A stretch of 7,447 nucleotides of DNA, from the NCBI GenBank assembly GCA_026394435.1, contig JAPKYG010000086.1:1-7447 (forward strand). The letters run 5' to 3'. Numbering within the stretch: the stretch's first letter is position 1; every line of letters starts with the position of its first letter. The notes beneath the pieces are model-generated. The model saw nothing but the letters and a program-made list of their open reading frames with translations. It was not told the origin of the DNA and ran no database searches. This stretch comes from Methanobacteriota archaeon (GTDB lineage Archaea > Thermoplasmatota > E2 > DHVEG-1). A program made the translations under genes and the position numbers. Below, piece after piece: positions 1-5,969 of this stretch.

Positions 1-80
1 AAATCCAAATGCTGGAAGATAGGGATAATTTCTAGGTAATTTTAAGGTTGTAATCACTTTATGTGCAAAGCCCCGAAAGA

Positions 81-95
81 GTAAATATTTAAATA
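81..95 (+). promoter_or_regulatory. Archaeal BRE/TATA promoter for the secreted thioredoxin-like gene
   Basis: TTTAAATA at 88-95 matches the archaeal TATA consensus, and GTAAAT at 81-86 fits a BRE. Transcription would start near 116-120, leaving a leader of about 16-20 nt that contains a purine-rich AGGGGA at 126-131, four bases before the ATG at 136. A second TATA-like element, TATATAAG at 107-114, would instead give a nearly leaderless transcript starting near 135. Bases 1-80 hold no recognisable gene. Based on pattern only. Confidence 0.45.
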
Positions 96-135
96 GTAAA
101 GCTTCATATATAAGTAGAATAAATTAGGGGATAAT

Positions 136-975
136 ATGAAAAAAATAATATTACTTATACTAGTGACGATGCTGTTTGTATCGCCATTTGTAGCAGCTAC
201 AACCATGACAACTTCCGATAAAATACAGTCTCAAAAAACCATGCCGTGTACAACTTCGGAGTTCACTCATACTGTTTTTATCGAAGAAGGAGTTACTACC
301 TGGTGTCCAAACTGTCCAAATGCAGCAAAGGCACTTTATTCTATGTATAACGCCTCAGAGTACCCCTTCTATTTTGTTGCTTTAATAACAGATAAAAATC
401 CAATTGCACAAAACCGTTCTTGGTGGCATTACCTAGAATATGTAATCCCAACGATTTTTATTGATGGCGGATTCATTCAGTATGATAGCTCAGGTAAAAC
501 CCCAGAACTAACCGAGCAACTCTATCGCCCTTACATCGAAGAAGCTGGTGCAAGAACCGTTCATCCCTTAGAACTTACCACGAATGTTGTAGGTCATAGG
601 GACGCAACGTTAGATATTACGGTAACGGTGAAAAACACTGGTTCGAAACCATATCTTGGGTATGTCAGATCGTATGTCACAGAGATCATCTCACGATGGA
701 ATAACCAACAAGGAGATCCCTTTAATTTCGGGTTCCTTGATTATGCGATAATAAACGTAATATTCCTCGCACCGCAGCAATCACGAACATATACTATGAC
801 TTGGGATGGCGCGGCAAATCATAGGGGCGTTACCTTCCCAGATATTGTTGACGATAATATTATGGTGATTACAGCAGTTGCTCATTGGCTGCCTCATTTT
901 ATAGCAAAAGAAGAATATATTGGCCCTCATTTTGCGTTCTACGTTGATCAAACAGTCGGAGCATCGGTAGAATAA
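136..975 (+). CDS. Secreted thioredoxin-like protein with CPNC motif and C-terminal beta domain
   Basis: This 279-residue protein is probably exported and acts outside the membrane as a thiol-disulfide oxidoreductase or redox-active protein. Residues 1-21 form a signal peptide: two lysines, a hydrophobic core, then an Ala-rich end (VAAT) suited to cleavage or lipid-free anchoring. Residues 45-140 look like a thioredoxin fold, with the redox pair C57 and C60 in WCPNCP and a likely cis-proline at P105 in IPTIFIDGG. Residues 145-270 are beta-strand-rich, with alternating hydrophobics and a VKNTGSKP turn typical of Ig-like/CARDB-type domains. C38 is a lone extra cysteine. The ATG at 136 is chosen because the signal peptide begins there and AGGGGA precedes it. 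It lies upstream of a Trx-CcdA membrane protein at 2090-3349 that could reduce it. The family fold is inferred from motifs; the substrate is unknown. Confidence 0.78.
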   Translation: MKKIILLILVTMLFVSPFVAATTMTTSDKIQSQKTMPCTTSEFTHTVFIEEGVTTWCPNCPNAAKALYSMYNASEYPFYFVALITDKNPIAQNRSWWHYLEYVIPTIFIDGGFIQYDSSGKTPELTEQLYRPYIEEAGARTVHPLELTTNVVGHRDATLDITVTVKNTGSKPYLGYVRSYVTEIISRWNNQQGDPFNFGFLDYAIINVIFLAPQQSRTYTMTWDGAANHRGVTFPDIVDDNIMVITAVAHWLPHFIAKEEYIGPHFAFYVDQTVGASVE

Positions 976-1036
976 ACCAGGATATTTGCTTACGACCACA
1001 AAAGTGTATTTATCAACAGATACGATAGGCAATATA

Positions 1037-1044
1037 TTTATAAT
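1037..1044 (+). promoter_or_regulatory. Archaeal TATA box for the E1-MoaD-CcdA operon
   Basis: TTTATAAT at 1037-1044 with CAATAT upstream (1030-1035) resembles a TATA box plus weak BRE. A start site about 25 bp downstream falls near 1066-1070, leaving a leader of about 27 nt before the ATG at 1095. The three genes from 1095 to 3349 are overlapping or nearly abutting, so this would be their shared promoter. The predicted start coincides with a perfect palindrome at 1066-1077. Confidence 0.42.
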
Positions 1045-1065
1045 CTATCTTTATTTGTGCACAGA

Positions 1066-1077
1066 TAGCTATAGCTA
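1066..1077. promoter_or_regulatory. Perfect 12-bp palindrome at the predicted transcription start, possible operator
   Basis: TAGCTATAGCTA is a perfect inverted repeat lying on the predicted start site of the downstream operon. It is flanked by further dyads: CTATCT at 1045-1050 pairs with AGATAG at 1063-1068, and GTGCAC at 1057-1062 is self-complementary. This clustering suits a dimeric repressor site, but short AT-rich palindromes arise by chance, so the operator role is a guess. Confidence 0.28.
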
Positions 1078-1084
1078 GTATCTC

Positions 1085-1091
1085 GGGTGGA
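1085..1091 (+). promoter_or_regulatory. Shine-Dalgarno-like site for the E1-like gene
   Basis: GGGTGGA ends three bases before the ATG at 1095. The sequence resembles the GGAGGTG core and supports this start over later in-frame codons. The spacing is shorter than ideal. Confidence 0.35.
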
Positions 1092-1094
1092 TTT

Positions 1095-1841
1095 ATGAGT
1101 ATAGACCGATACAGAAGACAAACCCTAGTTAAGGAGTTAGGTCAGAAAGGCCAAGAACTGCTAGCAACAAAACATGCGATTGTCATCGGCGGTGGAGGAC
1201 TAGGCAGCCACAGTGCAAATCTGCTAGTACGTATGGGTATCGGAGGCATTGATATCGTTGACAATGATACGGTGGATATCACGAACCTCCATCGGACATC
1301 ACTGTTTACACAAGAGGATCTTGGGAAATCAAAAGCGTTTGTTCTTCAGGAGAAATTACGAGCGATTAACACAGAGGTACGGATAAGGGGAATCAACCAA
1401 AAAGTAACCAAAGAAAATATTGAATCGCTTGTGAAAAATGCTGACGTGATTGTCGATGGTACCGATAGTATGTCACTTCGATTTATCATCAACGAGGTGT
1501 CAATAAAATATAATATTCCCTGGGTTTACGCAGGAGTCTATGAGACTGTCGGGATGGTGATGGGAATTCTCCCTAAAAAAACGCCATGTTTGCAGTGCAT
1601 CTCTCAGAATATCCCAGAATCAACGTCTGGTGAGACTCCGGTACTCGGGAGTCTTCCTGCAATAATCGCATCGATTCAATGTACTGAGACGATAAAACTG
1701 TTACTCGGCAAACCACTTGCCGGGTTACTTATCTATGATGTCTGGAAGCAATGTTTTGACACGATGGACATTAAGAGAAATCCACATTGTCCGATTTGTG
1801 GAATAAAAAAACATAGTTTGGCTAGAGGACGTATCATATGA
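1095..1841 (+). CDS. MoeB/ThiF/HesA-family E1-like adenylyltransferase
   Basis: This 248-residue cytoplasmic enzyme should use ATP to adenylate the C-terminal glycine of a ubiquitin-like sulfur carrier, as the first step toward a thiocarboxylate. The family features are in order: RYRRQ at residues 5-9, the nucleotide loop GGGGLGSH at 32-39, the acidic DND at 56-58, the NLHR box at 64-67, the GKSKA lysine region at 77-81 and DGTDS at 121-125. The zinc ligands are two CxxC pairs, C165/C168 and C232/C235. The length matches MoeB/ThiF without a rhodanese domain. Aligned by eye to E. coli ThiF, the position of the acyl-transfer cysteine is S178, so a covalent E1-carrier intermediate at that site is not expected; C196 and C220 are other cysteines. 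Its stop overlaps the next start as ATGA, and that next gene is a carrier ending in GG, the obvious substrate. Whether it serves molybdopterin/tungstopterin, thiamine, tRNA thiolation or protein tagging cannot be told. Confidence 0.88.
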   Translation: MSIDRYRRQTLVKELGQKGQELLATKHAIVIGGGGLGSHSANLLVRMGIGGIDIVDNDTVDITNLHRTSLFTQEDLGKSKAFVLQEKLRAINTEVRIRGINQKVTKENIESLVKNADVIVDGTDSMSLRFIINEVSIKYNIPWVYAGVYETVGMVMGILPKKTPCLQCISQNIPESTSGETPVLGSLPAIIASIQCTETIKLLLGKPLAGLLIYDVWKQCFDTMDIKRNPHCPICGIKKHSLARGRII

Positions 1842-2086
1842 AGATCACGGTTAGGTTGTTTGGACGATACAAAGACATCACCAATAAAGACACGATACAA
1901 CTGAATATTGGAGAGGGAAACACACTAGGCGATGTTATTGACTGCTTCGTGAAACAATACCCTGCTACAGAAAAAGATAAGAGTCGTATGATGATGTCAA
2001 AAAATAAGCTGTATGCCTCATTCGATACCACAATTATTGAGGGAGATGAAATTACTCTTTCTCCACCAGTGGTCTCAGGCGGATAG
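1838..2086 (+). CDS. moaD: MoaD/ThiS-family ubiquitin-like sulfur carrier ending in Gly-Gly
   Basis: This small 82-residue beta-grasp protein would carry sulfur as a C-terminal thiocarboxylate after adenylation by the E1-like enzyme encoded just upstream. Seen directly: the N-terminal strand MKITVRLFGRYKDI, a central TLGDVIDCFVKQYP helix, the EGDEITLSPP segment near residues 68-77, and a C-terminus of exactly VVSGG, so no processing is needed. The LFG...KD start and PPVxSGG end resemble MoaD (molybdopterin synthase small subunit) more than ThiS, and archaeal SAMP modifiers share the same fold and ending. An AGAGGA at 1824-1829 precedes the ATG, which overlaps the E1 stop by four bases, so translation is probably coupled. 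No moaE, thiG or tungsten/molybdenum enzyme is in the window, so the final sulfur acceptor is unknown. Confidence 0.86.
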   Translation: MKITVRLFGRYKDITNKDTIQLNIGEGNTLGDVIDCFVKQYPATEKDKSRMMMSKNKLYASFDTTIIEGDEITLSPPVVSGG

Positions 2087-2089
2087 AAT

Positions 2090-3349
2090 ATGAAAAAGAA
2101 TCGATATTTTACACTCCTCATAGTCTTTGTTGTTTTACTCCTTAGTGTTGCCTCAGTTATTGCGGAAAACCAGGTGATTGTAGATTTCTATTATTCTGAG
2201 TCCTGCGGTTCCTGTCAAACAGTTATTCCTATCATCGATAATATAACCACTCACTATGCGGAGAATTACTCAGGAAAAGTAATTATCCAAAAAAAAGAAG
2301 TGGGTTCTAATGCTACCAATCGCAAAGAAATGCTTACTCGAAAACTCAGCTTTCCATCCGTGATTATCAACAATGAAACAAAAATCCCTGAAGGAAATCT
2401 GACGTACAAGGAGTTAACTGAGATAATCGATGAGTACATCGCGAATATTGATAGTCATAAAAAATATGACGAGAACGTGATTTACCTTCCATGGATCGGA
2501 CCGGTGAATCTTACACGTCTCTCTTTGCCGGTGTTGACGATTGTGTTAGGGGGGTTGGATAGTTTTAATCCGTGTTCTTTTTTCATCCTTATCTTTCTTC
2601 TGAATTTATTGTTGTATCTCCAATCAAGACGCAGGATGTTACTGGTTGGTGGTATCTTCATCTTTTTTTCAGGGCTTTTCTATCTAATGTTTATGTTTTT
2701 ACTCTTCAGTTCTCTTTTGCTTACGAAGGAATATATTTTCGTCATTTCGGTTGCAGCAGGGATTATTGCGGTTCTTATTGGGATCTTTAGTATCAAGGAT
2801 TTCTTCTTTTTTAAAAAAGGACCAAGTCTATCTATGCCGGAGAAGAAACAAAAAGAGACATTCAAAAACATAAGAAAACTCGTCAAATCACCATCACTTC
2901 TCGCGATGATCGGAGGGACAATTTTTTTAGCAGTGACCGTCAATTTCTATGAGTTAATTTGCACCCTTGGATTTCCCTGGGTTTTTACCAATATTCTAAA
3001 CACCTACAATCTTCCGATGTACGAATATTATGCATACCTTCTGTTTTATAATATCGTCTATGTCATCCCACTGATTATTATTCTTATCATATTCACATTT
3101 ACCCTGGGAACTACCAAACTTTCTGAATGGCAAGGAAGAAAGTTAAAGCTGCTCTCAGGCATCATGATCTTTTCATTTGGTTTGTTCTTCCTTATTGATT
3201 ATAAGTTATTGGAAAACGTCATCACTCCCATCGCGTTACTCGGGCTCAGCATCCTTTTGACCTTCGTTATTTCGTACATCTGGAAAAAATACAAGAAAAT
3301 ACCAGAGGGAAAGTCAGATGAAGAACAGCCATCTGAAGAGAAAGTGTAA
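2090..3349 (+). CDS. Thioredoxin-CcdA/DsbD-like fusion membrane thiol transporter
   Basis: This 419-residue integral membrane protein probably moves reducing equivalents from cytoplasmic thioredoxin across the membrane to a thioredoxin domain outside. Residues 7-24 are a signal/anchor helix. Residues 27-120 form a thioredoxin-like domain with the redox pair C39 and C42 in ESCGSCQ and a cis-proline at P89 in SFPSV. Residues 145-397 hold about seven hydrophobic segments with two conserved half-sites, GLDSFNPC (C162) and NFYELICTLGFP (C291). These are the paired membrane cysteines of the CcdA/DsbD type, in the NPC...CTLG variant. A lysine-rich loop (242-268) separates the two halves and should face the cytoplasm; the charged tail (399-419) is also polar. 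The gene starts three bases after the carrier stop, so it belongs to the E1-carrier operon. Its likely partner is the secreted CPNC protein at 136-975. A role in cytochrome c maturation is possible, but no cytochrome gene is present. Confidence 0.8.
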   Translation: MKKNRYFTLLIVFVVLLLSVASVIAENQVIVDFYYSESCGSCQTVIPIIDNITTHYAENYSGKVIIQKKEVGSNATNRKEMLTRKLSFPSVIINNETKIPEGNLTYKELTEIIDEYIANIDSHKKYDENVIYLPWIGPVNLTRLSLPVLTIVLGGLDSFNPCSFFILIFLLNLLLYLQSRRRMLLVGGIFIFFSGLFYLMFMFLLFSSLLLTKEYIFVISVAAGIIAVLIGIFSIKDFFFFKKGPSLSMPEKKQKETFKNIRKLVKSPSLLAMIGGTIFLAVTVNFYELICTLGFPWVFTNILNTYNLPMYEYYAYLLFYNIVYVIPLIIILIIFTFTLGTTKLSEWQGRKLKLLSGIMIFSFGLFFLIDYKLLENVITPIALLGLSILLTFVISYIWKKYKKIPEGKSDEEQPSEEKV

Positions 3350-3376
3350 TTAGAGTATTCGTACTGGAGAACCGAA

Positions 3377-3384
3377 TTTTTTTT
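3377..3384 (+). terminator. Oligo-T terminator after the Trx-CcdA gene
   Basis: A run of eight T lies 28 bp past the stop at 3349 in the 78-bp convergent gap. Archaeal RNA polymerase commonly terminates at such runs without a hairpin. On the other strand there is no matching T-run in the gap; only a weak 4-bp hairpin (AGGC 3408-3411, GCCT 3417-3420) follows the hydrogenase operon. Confidence 0.45.
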
Positions 3385-3427
3385 AATATATCGGTGGTGC
3401 TAGGTGTAGGCCGTAAGCCTCTTTCCG

Positions 3428-3898
3428 TTACTTAACAAAATCTTGTATTTCTTTTTGGAGTTTCAAGTACAGATCATCAAGAACCGTTTCTATTTCTTTT
3501 GACAATCCCATTCCATGCGAAACGTCTCGTGGCTGCACCCCAAAAATAACGAGTATCTCAGGAATCTCTTTGAGTTCTTGTGATAAACGAAGAAGGTTTA
3601 AAAAATCAGGGTCATGGGTTGACATCATCACCGATTTTTTCTGACTTTGAATGTCTTTCAAACTAAACACTCGGGCATCACCAGGTCGTCCCTTGAAATC
3701 AACAGCATCAATAAGCAGAACGGTATCAAATTGTGCAAGGAGATGAAGTAGGTTCATCCCGCCTGTGCCGCCATCAATGAATTCGATGTTTTTCGGGAAC
3801 TTTTTTTTTTGTTTTTGTAAGCGCTCAAGCAGAACAATTCCAACCCCATCATCTTTCCGCAGGAGGTTCCCGATGCCAATGATCCCTATCTTCTTCAT
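3428..3898 (-). CDS. [NiFe] hydrogenase maturation endopeptidase (HycI/HybD/FrxA family)
   Basis: This 156-residue cytoplasmic protease trims the C-terminal tail of the NiFe large subunit after nickel insertion. The family's GIGNLLRKDDGVG motif is at residues 8-20. Aligned by eye to E. coli HybD, the nickel-sensing ligands E16, D62 and H93 correspond here to D17, D64 (LLIDAVD) and H95 (MMSTHD). DGGTGGMNLL at 42-51 is HybD-like, while MMSTHD and IFGVQP resemble HycI, so I do not assign one symbol. Its length is usual for the family. It lies 9 nt after the large subunit hydA, whose DPCxxCxxH tail is the expected substrate, so it is very likely the dedicated protease of this operon. No clear ribosome binding site is visible. 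The messenger contains a run of ten A (3801-3810) encoding K31-K33. Confidence 0.92.
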   Translation of the reverse strand: MKKIGIIGIGNLLRKDDGVGIVLLERLQKQKKKFPKNIEFIDGGTGGMNLLHLLAQFDTVLLIDAVDFKGRPGDARVFSLKDIQSQKKSVMMSTHDPDFLNLLRLSQELKEIPEILVIFGVQPRDVSHGMGLSKEIETVLDDLYLKLQKEIQDFVK

Positions 3899-3907
3899 AC
3901 GATTGAA

Positions 3908-5212
3908 TCAGACGAAGGTGACGTCAAGATAGTGCGTAGAGCAGGAGATGCACGGATCATACGCTCGTACAAGCATTTCTAATGTCAACTCAATTTCTTT
4001 TTCGGGTCGTTCAAGAATCTCAGGAACAAGCTTCTCCATATCAAGTTGGATGTTGGCATGGTTCTGATTCGTTGGAATAATACAGTTTGCTTTGGTGCAA
4101 TATCCTTTCGAGTTCAGGGTGTAATCATGGACAAGAATTCCTCGGGGTACTTCCGCAATCCCGACACCACGACCTGCCTTTACTTTTACCTTCACTGGTT
4201 TTTCCTCTCTCACACCTCGCTCCAGGAGTAGATCAATCCAGTATAATGAGTCTTCAATGCTATGAGAAAACTCCACTAATTGCGCAATGGTATTCATGAA
4301 GGGATTGTAGTTGATTGGTTTTAAACCAAACATATTCGCGACTTCTTTGGCAGCAGGATGAAGGTGATCACTATTAAGGTTAAACCGTGCGAGCGCACCA
4401 ACCATGTATGATTCCCGGGCATGTTTCGCATACTTCGCGGTAGATGATTGTGGAACAAGAAATTCCTTCATAACCGCTTGATAGTTCCGATACGCAGGAT
4501 GCTTTCCTGTATCTGTGGAGTTAATAACACCGTCATAGAGAGCATATTCATCGTCTGAGGATAACGCGATGTACTCGGTTTCCCGTGTGAAATCTGGTAG
4601 TGAATCAGCAACACTATGAATGATTGTTGCAATATCTGTTGTGAGTGTTCTTGCTTCTTCAAGTTGACTTTTAAGTTTTACTAGTTGTTTCTCTGTTGGT
4701 ACGAGGGAAAAACCACCGATAACCAGTCGAATAGGATGAATCGTTCGACCACAAATTAAATCTGACATTTCATTGGCGAGACGATGTAATTTTACTATCT
4801 TCAGTACGGTATCTGTGTGTGTACCAATGAGAGGAAAGACACTTCCAACACCAAATAGGTCAGGGGCGACGAGGTACCCGATATGCAAGATATGACTCTG
4901 CATGTTCTCTGCATGAATCGCAAGACGTCGGAGCATTGCAGTCTGCTCGCTAATCTTCACTTCCAAGGCATCTTCTGTTGCCTTCAATGACGCAAGAGAA
5001 TGACCAATCGAACAAATCCCACAAATCCTGGAAGTGATCGAACGAAGCTCATTGTACTGTTGCCCGCGGAGCATCGCTTCGAAGAACCGTGGTGCTTCAA
5101 CTACTCTCCATTCGAGTTTTTCAATCTTACCATTCTTTACATCAAGAATAATATTTCCATGACCTTCGACACGCGTCACATGTTCAACATGAACAGAAAA
5201 ATCTTTACTCAT
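3908..5212 (-). CDS. hydA: Group 3b [NiFe] hydrogenase large (alpha) subunit
   Basis: This 434-residue catalytic subunit binds the NiFe(CN)2CO site and makes or oxidises H2 in the cytoplasm. Seen in the sequence: HVTRVEGHG at residues 11-19 with conserved E16, the first ligand motif RICGICSIGH at 62-71 (C64, C67), GRTIHP at 155-160, EVPRG at 354-358, and the second ligand motif DPCISCSTH at 419-427 (C421, C424). Seven residues (YLDVTFV) follow H427 and should be removed by the maturation protease encoded next. I place the start at 5212, not at an upstream in-frame codon at 5500. The GAGGAG site at 5223-5228 precedes it, the family begins a few residues before the VEGHG motif, and the upstream stretch lies inside the small-subunit gene without hydrogenase features. 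It overlaps hydD by 8 bp, indicating coupled translation. There is no signal peptide, in keeping with a soluble bidirectional enzyme. Confidence 0.95.
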   Translation of the reverse strand: MSKDFSVHVEHVTRVEGHGNIILDVKNGKIEKLEWRVVEAPRFFEAMLRGQQYNELRSITSRICGICSIGHSLASLKATEDALEVKISEQTAMLRRLAIHAENMQSHILHIGYLVAPDLFGVGSVFPLIGTHTDTVLKIVKLHRLANEMSDLICGRTIHPIRLVIGGFSLVPTEKQLVKLKSQLEEARTLTTDIATIIHSVADSLPDFTRETEYIALSSDDEYALYDGVINSTDTGKHPAYRNYQAVMKEFLVPQSSTAKYAKHARESYMVGALARFNLNSDHLHPAAKEVANMFGLKPINYNPFMNTIAQLVEFSHSIEDSLYWIDLLLERGVREEKPVKVKVKAGRGVGIAEVPRGILVHDYTLNSKGYCTKANCIIPTNQNHANIQLDMEKLVPEILERPEKEIELTLEMLVRAYDPCISCSTHYLDVTFV

Positions 5213-5969
5213 CAACACTACACTCCTCTCGACCATAGTTATACATGGTACATCGTCGTCGAATATCCTCATAAGAGAGCTTGTACCGCTCGAGCACCTC
5301 TTTGACACAGTCAGTTTCTGCTTTCTTGATAAGTCCACGACACCCTTCGCAAGGACTATTGTGAGTTGGGCAAATAGCTTTACATCCAGCCCGGGTGATC
5401 GGCCCAAGGCAGAATTTTCCAAGTTCAAACTGACAGATGTTTTCATTTTTCTTACATTCGACACAAACTGGATATCGCGGGATTTCAGGTTTTTTGCCAA
5501 GAGCTATCGCTGTAATTACTGATTTAAATTCATCGCGATCAATCGGACATCCATAGATATAATAATCAACTGGTACAACCTCGTTAATTGCTTTGGTTTT
5601 AAACACATCAAACAAGTCATTCCCCTTTAAATTCGCATCCTCATACACAGTCTTGATAACTTCTTCAGGCATCCATTGATTTCGGATTTTATTTATCCCA
5701 CCCATCGTAGCACACGCACCAAGGGCAACAAGGATCTTTGCTTTACTTCGGATACTACGCAATCGTCTCTCATCCATCGGCCGCATAATCGAGCCTTCCA
5801 CAATCGCAATATCGTACGAATCGGAATGCTCCTTCATCACTTCACGGAATGAGACAATATCAACAATATCAATAAGATCGAGGATTTCATCTTCAAGATC
5901 AGCGATCTCAAGCTCGCAGCCCTCGCAATCCGCAAAATCAAAGACAGCAACCCGTGGTTTTTGTTTCAT
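5205..5969 (-). CDS. hydD: Group 3b [NiFe] hydrogenase small (delta) subunit
   Basis: This 254-residue electron-transfer subunit pairs with HydA and passes electrons between the NiFe site and the HydBG flavoprotein. Cysteines for the proximal [4Fe-4S] cluster are C15 and C18 in DCEGCE, C86 in GACATMGG and C141 in YGCPID. Eight further cysteines (C169, C172, C178, C187, C196, C200, C207, C210) can hold two more [4Fe-4S] clusters. The protein lacks the Tat signal found on periplasmic hydrogenases, so the enzyme is cytoplasmic. The ATG at 5969 overlaps the hydBG stop as ATGA, with GAGG about 7 nt upstream. Its own stop lies inside the start of hydA. The length and cysteine pattern agree with the Pyrococcus sulfhydrogenase delta subunit; the C-terminal 40 residues add four cysteines or charged positions (C221, C240, C250) whose role is not evident. 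Confidence 0.94.
   Translation of the reverse strand: MKQKPRVAVFDFADCEGCELEIADLEDEILDLIDIVDIVSFREVMKEHSDSYDIAIVEGSIMRPMDERRLRSIRSKAKILVALGACATMGGINKIRNQWMPEEVIKTVYEDANLKGNDLFDVFKTKAINEVVPVDYYIYGCPIDRDEFKSVITAIALGKKPEIPRYPVCVECKKNENICQFELGKFCLGPITRAGCKAICPTHNSPCEGCRGLIKKAETDCVKEVLERYKLSYEDIRRRCTMYNYGREECSVDE
5223..5228 (-). promoter_or_regulatory. Strong Shine-Dalgarno site fixing the hydA start
   Basis: On the minus strand GAGGAG is followed by 10 nt and then the ATG at 5212. This is the best ribosome binding match in the operon. It supports the 434-residue hydA product over a 96-residue N-terminal extension starting at 5500. Confidence 0.6.

Noticed and set aside
781..1032. Minus-strand frame of 83 codons over the end of the secreted protein gene
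   Set aside because: Cysteine-rich low-complexity translation with no recognisable motif; a shadow of the plus-strand gene.
1834..2121. Minus-strand frame of 95 codons antisense to the MoaD-like gene
   Set aside because: It covers a well-supported carrier gene, has no promoter or ribosome site and no family resemblance.
2454..2470. GTCATA/TATGAC hairpin with a five-A loop inside the Trx-CcdA gene
   Set aside because: It falls in the coding linker between domains and is short; chance in AT-rich sequence is the likely cause.
3408..3420. AGGC/GCCT hairpin in the convergent gap as a hydrogenase terminator
   Set aside because: Only four base pairs and no T-run follows on the minus strand; too weak to call.
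5213..5500. Upstream in-frame extension of hydA giving a 530-residue product
   Set aside because: The extra 96 residues lie wholly inside hydD, show no hydrogenase features, and the start at 5212 has a strong GAGGAG site and puts the VEGHG motif at the usual N-terminal position.
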